The notes under the pieces are model-generated. The model ran no database searches and was not told the origin of the DNA. It saw only the letters and a list, made by a program, of their open reading frames with translations. From Dyadobacter sp. CY261 (GTDB lineage: Bacteria > Bacteroidota > Bacteroidia > Cytophagales > Spirosomataceae), in the NCBI RefSeq assembly GCF_021440085.1, contig NZ_JAKCPW010000008.1, forward strand, positions 428,367 through 492,366: a stretch of DNA of 64,000 nt. Direction: 5' to 3'. The position numbers were made by a program, and so were the translations under genes. Positions 59,468 to 64,000 of the stretch are shown here, in pieces; the stretch's first letter is position 1, and every line of letters starts with the position of its first letter.

Positions 59468-61243
59468 TTACAACGTCCCGATCTTGTGGACCTCCTTATA
59501 TTGCATCCGATAAAGGTTGGCATAAACGCCATCCTTTTCCAGCAATTGCTCGTGGTTACCCTCCTCTACGATCCGGCCCTTGTCTACCACAATAATTTTA
59601 TCAGCCTCCTGAATGGTCGATAAGCGGTGGGCAATGACAATCGCCGTCCGGCCGTGCATCAGATTTTCGATCGCGTGCTGGATCAATTCCTCGGTTTCAC
59701 TATCAACCGATGACGTTGCCTCATCCAACACGATGATCTTCGGGTCATGTACCATTGCGCGCACAAATGAAATGAGTTGCCGCTGCCCTACCGACAACGT
59801 CGCTCCGCGCTCCATCACATTATAGCTGTAACCACCCGGCAGTCGCTCGATGAAATCATGCACGCCCACCAGTTTCGCGGCTTCCACGATCTTCTCGTGG
59901 GAAATACGCTCATTACCCAGGCGAATATTGTTTTCGATGGTATCTGAAAAAAGGAAGACATCCTGCAAAACAACTCCAATGTGCCTACGTAATGCATTCA
60001 ACTCATAATCATGCACTTCGACGCCATCGATATAGATGTTGCCCTTATTAATATCATAAAACCGTGTGAGCAAATTAATGATCGACGACTTGCCAGCCCC
60101 AGTCGCACCGACAAATGCAATGGTTTCGCCCTCTTTTACTTTAAAATTGATGTCTCGTAGAACATATTCCTCGTCATTGTAAGCAAACCAAACATTCTTA
60201 AACTCGACATTTCCCTTGATGGACGCCGGCACGAACGTACCTTCATTTGCCGTGAATTCGTCGCTATCGAGTAGTTTGAGGATACGATCGGTACTGACGA
60301 TCCCCATTTGCAGGGTATTGAACCGGTCGGCGAGTTGACGGATCGGGCGGAAAAAGAGGTTAATAAACATCACAAAAGCTGTAACCGTACCAAATGTGAC
60401 CTCGGCATTCAAAATCTGTTTCGAGCCATACCAGACGACGAGCCCCGTACCAGCTGCCGCGATTACATCCGCAACCGGGTAGTATACCGAATAATAGAGG
60501 ATAGACCGGATGTTCGCATTCCTATGCAACTTATTGATTTCTCTGAACTTCTTATATTCAATATCCTCACTACTGAAAATCTGCACGATACCCATCCCGG
60601 TAATATGCTCCTGCACGAAGGCATTCAGATTGGAAACCGCTGCACGCACCTCGTTGAACGAATCCTTGATCTTTTCCTTGAAAATGTAAGTACAGAACAG
60701 CATGAGCGGGATCATCGAGAGGCTGATCACCGAGAGCTTCCAGTCGGTATAGAACATGACGGCAATGATGAGCACCAATTGCAAAATGTCCCCGGCAATG
60801 GCGGCCATACCGTCGCTAAATACGTTGGAAAGCGTTTCCACATCGGAAATTGTGCGGGTTACAAGCCTTCCTATCGGGGTATTGTCAAAAAATTTAAGTC
60901 TTAACCCAATGATCTTCTGGTACAACTGCACTCGAATATCCCGGATAATGTGTTGTCCGAGCCAGCCCGACATGTAAGTGTTCCAAAATTGTGCGATGCC
61001 TTGAAAGATCGTGACGGCCACCATCACGACCAGCATAACAGTCAATTGTGAATAGTCGCCATTGGAAATGGGCGTATCGATGGTATACTTGATCAGCAGA
61101 GGTGTGAGTGGTGCCAGGACCGCGTTAAGCAATATAATGGCAATCAGCAGGTAAAATTGCTTCTGATAAGGTCGAACGAATGTGTATAGACGCCTTAGGG
61201 TAGGAAGATCGAATATCTGGCCGCTTTTAGTTTCCTGGTTCAC
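59468..61243 (-). CDS. ABC exporter with fused membrane and ATPase domains (MsbA-like)
   Basis: A half-transporter that works as a homodimer, exporting lipids, lipid-linked sugars or drugs. The 591-residue product has six membrane helices (about 25-320, QFYLLIAIILLNAVLAPLTPLLIKYTI, ILQLVLIIAVMFYTDWKLSVISL), then the ATPase domain (about 340-585). Walker A is VGATGAGKSS, Q-loop VVLQDVFLFSDTI, Walker B KIIVLDEATSSVD and H-loop AHRL. The signature reads LSVGQ, where the classical form is LSGGQ, a substitution found in several MsbA relatives. It converges on the IS element. A -7 box lies about 44 bases upstream on the minus strand. Confidence 0.92.
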   Translation of the reverse strand: MNQETKSGQIFDLPTLRRLYTFVRPYQKQFYLLIAIILLNAVLAPLTPLLIKYTIDTPISNGDYSQLTVMLVVMVAVTIFQGIAQFWNTYMSGWLGQHIIRDIRVQLYQKIIGLRLKFFDNTPIGRLVTRTISDVETLSNVFSDGMAAIAGDILQLVLIIAVMFYTDWKLSVISLSMIPLMLFCTYIFKEKIKDSFNEVRAAVSNLNAFVQEHITGMGIVQIFSSEDIEYKKFREINKLHRNANIRSILYYSVYYPVADVIAAAGTGLVVWYGSKQILNAEVTFGTVTAFVMFINLFFRPIRQLADRFNTLQMGIVSTDRILKLLDSDEFTANEGTFVPASIKGNVEFKNVWFAYNDEEYVLRDINFKVKEGETIAFVGATGAGKSSIINLLTRFYDINKGNIYIDGVEVHDYELNALRRHIGVVLQDVFLFSDTIENNIRLGNERISHEKIVEAAKLVGVHDFIERLPGGYSYNVMERGATLSVGQRQLISFVRAMVHDPKIIVLDEATSSVDSETEELIQHAIENLMHGRTAIVIAHRLSTIQEADKIIVVDKGRIVEEGNHEQLLEKDGVYANLYRMQYKEVHKIGTL

Positions 61244-61286
61244 CGGGTAGCTTTTAAAGTACAGTTGTTGTTCTGGATCAACAATG

Positions 61287-61294
61287 CAAAGTTA
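61287..61294 (-). promoter_or_regulatory. -7 box for the ABC exporter gene
   Basis: On the minus strand TAACTTTG, followed by C, matches TAnnTTTG. It lies 43 bases upstream of the start codon. No good -33 box is at the usual distance. Confidence 0.5.
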
Positions 61295-61407
61295 GAAAAT
61301 GTCACAACGGGGATAAAAAAACTGGCGACCGGCAGCAGTCGTGCTGGTAGTTTTCCCGATTTTGCTGCTTTTGAAACGACTAGTGAATTTGAAAAAAATT
61401 TGAATGC

Positions 61408-62331
61408 ATGGTTTTCGTGTCTAATGCTATCCCGGTCCATTCCCTTCCCAAAACACCCAGCCAGGTACCCGCATTAAAGATTTTCAGGTTCAAAAACAGC
61501 GTTGAAATCGGAAAAGATGAACCGGTATCGCTGCCAATTACCCCCCTTCCGACCGACACGCCGCACCGGCACACGTATTATGAGATCCTCTTTATCGAAG
61601 AAGGCCAGGGATTCCACGAAATTGATTTCCATTCGTACAATATCCAGGGTTCCGGCCTCCATTTTCTGACGCCCGGGCAAGTGCATTTACTAACCTTCTC
61701 GACTTCGTTTCAAGGCTATATCGTCGCATTCTCAGAAGATTTTTATACGTTTTATAACCCTGTTAACCCCCCGCTTTCCCAGTTGTCTTTCTTCCAGCCA
61801 GCGCGTCGACAACCTATTATTTCCCTTTCCGAAAGTAACAAGCACTATTTCCACAACATCCTCGAAAACATGGTAACCGACCATCTGAATGCAGGAACAG
61901 ATCAGACGCTCATCGGCCGGTATTTGGGGTTGTTATTGCAAAAATGTGCTTTTATGACACAACATGACGTGCAGCCGACAGAATCCGCGGCATTATCGGT
62001 CCCGGAGCTGGCAGGGCGTTTTCAGGAGTTGGTCGAGAAGAATTTCAGGCAGATGCATGAAGTGCAGCAGTACGCCAGCCAATTATCGGTTACGCCTGAT
62101 TATCTGAGTAAAATCATCAAAAAATACCTGGGCATCTCCTGTCAGGAATATATACTCGAAAAACTCCTGCTAGAAGCCAAACGACTGCTTGTTTTCACCA
62201 ATCTGAGCAGTAAGGAAATCGCCTATCACATCCATATGGACGATCCGTCCTATTTCAGCCGCATTTTCAAGAAGAAAACGGGTCTAACCCCGAACGAGTA
62301 CCGCGAACATGTTCGGAAAAGTACCATTTAA
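61408..62331 (+). CDS. AraC-family transcription regulator
   Basis: The 307-residue protein has an N-terminal cupin-like sensor domain (about 45-160; HRHTYYEILFIEEGQGFHEIDFHSYNIQGSGLHFLTPGQVHLLTF) and a C-terminal AraC HTH_18 domain (about 205-303; LVEKNFRQMHEVQQYASQLSVTPDYLSKIIKKYLGISCQEYILEKLLLEAKRLLVFTNLSSKEIAYHIHMDDPSYFSRIFKKKTGLTPNEYR). Such regulators usually respond to a sugar or a degradation product. It lies 92 bases upstream of the GH88-like hydrolase gene on the same strand and may control it. The divergent ABC exporter is the other neighbour. Confidence 0.9.
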   Translation: MVFVSNAIPVHSLPKTPSQVPALKIFRFKNSVEIGKDEPVSLPITPLPTDTPHRHTYYEILFIEEGQGFHEIDFHSYNIQGSGLHFLTPGQVHLLTFSTSFQGYIVAFSEDFYTFYNPVNPPLSQLSFFQPARRQPIISLSESNKHYFHNILENMVTDHLNAGTDQTLIGRYLGLLLQKCAFMTQHDVQPTESAALSVPELAGRFQELVEKNFRQMHEVQQYASQLSVTPDYLSKIIKKYLGISCQEYILEKLLLEAKRLLVFTNLSSKEIAYHIHMDDPSYFSRIFKKKTGLTPNEYREHVRKSTI

Positions 62332-62423
62332 TAGCAAATTTGTACCTTGCTATCGCTTTTTGCTGCGAATATCTTTGTATTATCCTAAAATAAAATGGCT
62401 AAATAATACCATCGATATACGTT

Positions 62424-63806
62424 ATGCAGATAAACAAAGAACTAACTGCGGCCTCACTCGAAACAAAACTTAACCGGTTTTGGGAGGTATCCGGCGAGAA
62501 GATCAAACTCATCAACAAAGAATATGATAACTCCCAAGGAACGCCGGTTTTCACCGTGAACGGTAAATACACCCTACGCGGCTGGACCGAATGGACGCAG
62601 GGTTTTCAGTATGGTGCCGAAGTGTTGCAGTTTGATGCGACCGGCGACGAGAGCTACCTTAGTAGCGCCCGCCAGAACACCGTTCAGTCAATGGCATCGC
62701 ATGTGGGGCATTTTGGTGTACACGATCACGGCTTCAACAATGTGAGCACCTATGGCAACTTACTACGTCTGATGAATGAAGGTGTACTTCCTGAAAACGA
62801 ATGGGAGCGCAACTTCTATGAAATCGCGCTGAAAGTTTCAGGATCTGTGCAGGCCCGCCGCTGGACGACCATTAAAAACGGGCAAGGCTTCATCCATTCA
62901 TTCAACGGGCCGCATTCGCTTTTTGTGGACACCATTCGTTCGGTGCGTGCGCTGATGGTTTCGCACCTACTCGGCCATAGTTATATGGGTGAAAATGATT
63001 TAAAAACCAGCCTTTTTGAACGAGGAACATTGCATTCCATCGCTACCGCAAACTATTCTGTTTACTACGGCGAAGGACGCGACAGCTACGATCTCTGGGG
63101 CCGCACCGCACACGAAAGCGTTTTCAACACCAACGACGGCAACTATCGCTGCCCTAACTCGCAGCAGGGCTTCTCGGGCTTCACTACCTGGACACGCGGG
63201 CTAGCCTGGGCAATGCTTGGCTTCGCCGAACAGCTCGAATCACTGCCGAGCTTTTCCGAAGAAGAACTGGCCCCATTGGGCGGCCGCACCGAAATCGAGC
63301 GCATCTACCTGAAAGCCGCACAAGCGACCTGCGACTTTTACATTGCTAACACAGCCACCGACGGCATTCCATACTGGGATACCGGCGCACCGCAAATCCA
63401 TAAACTAGGCGATTATACTTCCAGAACGTCAGATCCTTACAACGATTTTGAACCGATCGACAGTTCAGCAGCCGCCATCGGCGCACAAGGGTTGCTTCGC
63501 CTGGGTAAATATTTGAATGATAAAGGTCAAATCGAAGCGGGTAACCGTTACTGGCAGGCCGGTCTTACGGCTGTCGACACCCTTTTCGCAGAGCCTTACC
63601 TCTCGACCGATCCGACACACCAGGGATTGATCCTGCATTCGATCTACCACCGTCCGAACGGCTGGGATAATATACCTGCCGGACAAAAGATCCCATGCGG
63701 CGAGTCCAGCATGTGGGGCGATTACCACGCCCGTGAAGTGGCGCTTTACCTGCACCGGATTAATAAAGGTTTGCCCTATTACTCGTATCTGGGGGCTATC
63801 AGATGA
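62424..63806 (+). CDS. GH88-like unsaturated glucuronyl hydrolase
   Basis: The GH88 family removes unsaturated uronic acids made by polysaccharide lyases, by hydrating the double bond. The 460-residue product has the (alpha/alpha)6 fold signatures: FNNVSTYGNLLRLMNEG, WTRGLAWAMLGFAEQLESLP (the RGxAW block), PYWDTGAPQIHKL, DSSAAAIGAQGLLRLGKYL and SMWGDYHAREVALYL near the end. It has no signal peptide, so it works in the cytoplasm on imported oligosaccharides. Substrate (pectin, glycosaminoglycan, alginate or ulvan) cannot be told. It may be regulated by the upstream AraC protein. A tandem repeat begins 19 bases after its stop. Confidence 0.83.
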   Translation: MQINKELTAASLETKLNRFWEVSGEKIKLINKEYDNSQGTPVFTVNGKYTLRGWTEWTQGFQYGAEVLQFDATGDESYLSSARQNTVQSMASHVGHFGVHDHGFNNVSTYGNLLRLMNEGVLPENEWERNFYEIALKVSGSVQARRWTTIKNGQGFIHSFNGPHSLFVDTIRSVRALMVSHLLGHSYMGENDLKTSLFERGTLHSIATANYSVYYGEGRDSYDLWGRTAHESVFNTNDGNYRCPNSQQGFSGFTTWTRGLAWAMLGFAEQLESLPSFSEEELAPLGGRTEIERIYLKAAQATCDFYIANTATDGIPYWDTGAPQIHKLGDYTSRTSDPYNDFEPIDSSAAAIGAQGLLRLGKYLNDKGQIEAGNRYWQAGLTAVDTLFAEPYLSTDPTHQGLILHSIYHRPNGWDNIPAGQKIPCGESSMWGDYHAREVALYLHRINKGLPYYSYLGAIR

Positions 63807-63824
63807 TGCCACTGTAATCTTGTT

Positions 63825-64000
63825 GTCAGTCTGAACGCAGTCAGGTAACGCCATTGTCAGTCTGAGCACAGTCAGGTAACGCTATTGTCAGTCTGAGCGC
63901 AGTCGGGTAACGCTATTGTCAGTCTGAGCGCAGTCGGGTAACGCCATTGTCAGTCTGAGCGCAGTCAGGTAACGCTATTGTCAGTCTGAACGCAGTCAGG
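63825..64000 (+). repeat. 31-base tandem repeat array, open at the window end
   Basis: Units start at 63825, 63856, 63887, 63918, 63949 and 63980, each exactly 31 bases. The consensus is GTCAGTCTGAGCGCAGTC, then GGG (or AGG), TAACGC, C or T, and ATT. Single-base changes (A/G, C/T) differ between units. The sixth copy is cut by the window edge. There are no unique spacers, so it is a minisatellite rather than a CRISPR array. Confidence 0.9.

Noticed and set aside
63825..64000. CRISPR array
   Set aside because: The period is constant at 31 bases and all of it is repeat, with no unique spacers between units, and no cas gene is near.
1..64000. tRNA, rRNA or tmRNA genes
   Set aside because: I scanned the intergenic spacers for T-arm-like GGTTCAA or GTTCGA sequences with matching acceptor stems and found none. 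A covariance search would be decisive.

Overview
The window is chromosomal DNA from a member of the Bacteroidota, most likely the Cytophagales (a Spirosomaceae or Dyadobacter-like organism; the genus is my inference). Four kinds of evidence point there: a SusC/SusD outer-membrane uptake pair with partner lipoproteins, type IX secretion parts (a Plug-domain protein and a secreted LamG protein with a CHU_C sorting domain), Bacteroidota-only families (DUF3276, DUF4302, DUF5723), and promoters with the Bacteroidota -7 box TAnnTTTG in place of a sigma-70 -10 box. I found about 56 protein genes, two clear gene remnants and one small IS3-family insertion. I saw no rRNA, tRNA or CRISPR.

Layout. 1-5 kb: housekeeping genes fmt, dfrA, an esterase and hslU, with a decayed REP-type transposase and degenerate repeats between fmt and dfrA. 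5-12 kb: a GH92 alpha-mannosidase, a cytochrome c, a siderophore-type TonB receptor and a gluconokinase-like FGGY kinase. 12-20 kb: small secreted or membrane proteins, a metallophosphoesterase, a DinB-fold protein, a glycosyltransferase, pgeF, a histone-H1-like Lys/Ala-rich protein, a SpoU methyltransferase, an orphan LuxR-type response regulator and a GNAT-like protein. 20-31 kb: a type IX-secreted LamG protein, then a mixed-strand surface-glycan block of two FkbM methyltransferases, a flippase, UDP-GlcNAc 2-epimerase, a UDP-HexNAc 6-dehydrogenase, a SAM methyltransferase and three glycosyltransferases.

31-38.5 kb is one minus-strand nutrient-uptake operon: susC, susD, a HExxH metallohydrolase lipoprotein and a DUF4302 lipoprotein. 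38.7-51 kb returns to housekeeping and envelope genes: a siroheme-synthesis enzyme, an ABC-F ATPase, a collapsed Uma2 gene, the T9SS Plug protein, ychF, DUF3276, an RlpA-like protein, a DUF58 protein, radA, an outer-membrane barrel, a LytTR regulator and pheS. 51-61 kb: a second esterase, a circularly permuted ATP-grasp protein, a DUF5723 protein, msrB, a class A penicillin-binding protein, the IS3-family element and an ABC exporter. 61-64 kb: an AraC regulator, a GH88-like hydrolase and a 31-bp tandem repeat that runs off the end of the window.

The genes suggest a heterotrophic, glycan-degrading bacterium with an elaborate surface. The 2-epimerase and 6-dehydrogenase would together supply an N-acetylhexosaminuronic acid to the glycosyltransferases. 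The less ordinary signals are regulatory or structural: a pair of inverted 17-mers upstream of the LytTR gene, a long palindrome over the putative ychF promoter, an IS sitting inside the terminator of the penicillin-binding protein gene, and the closing tandem repeat. I found no convincing candidate for a wholly new multi-gene system.
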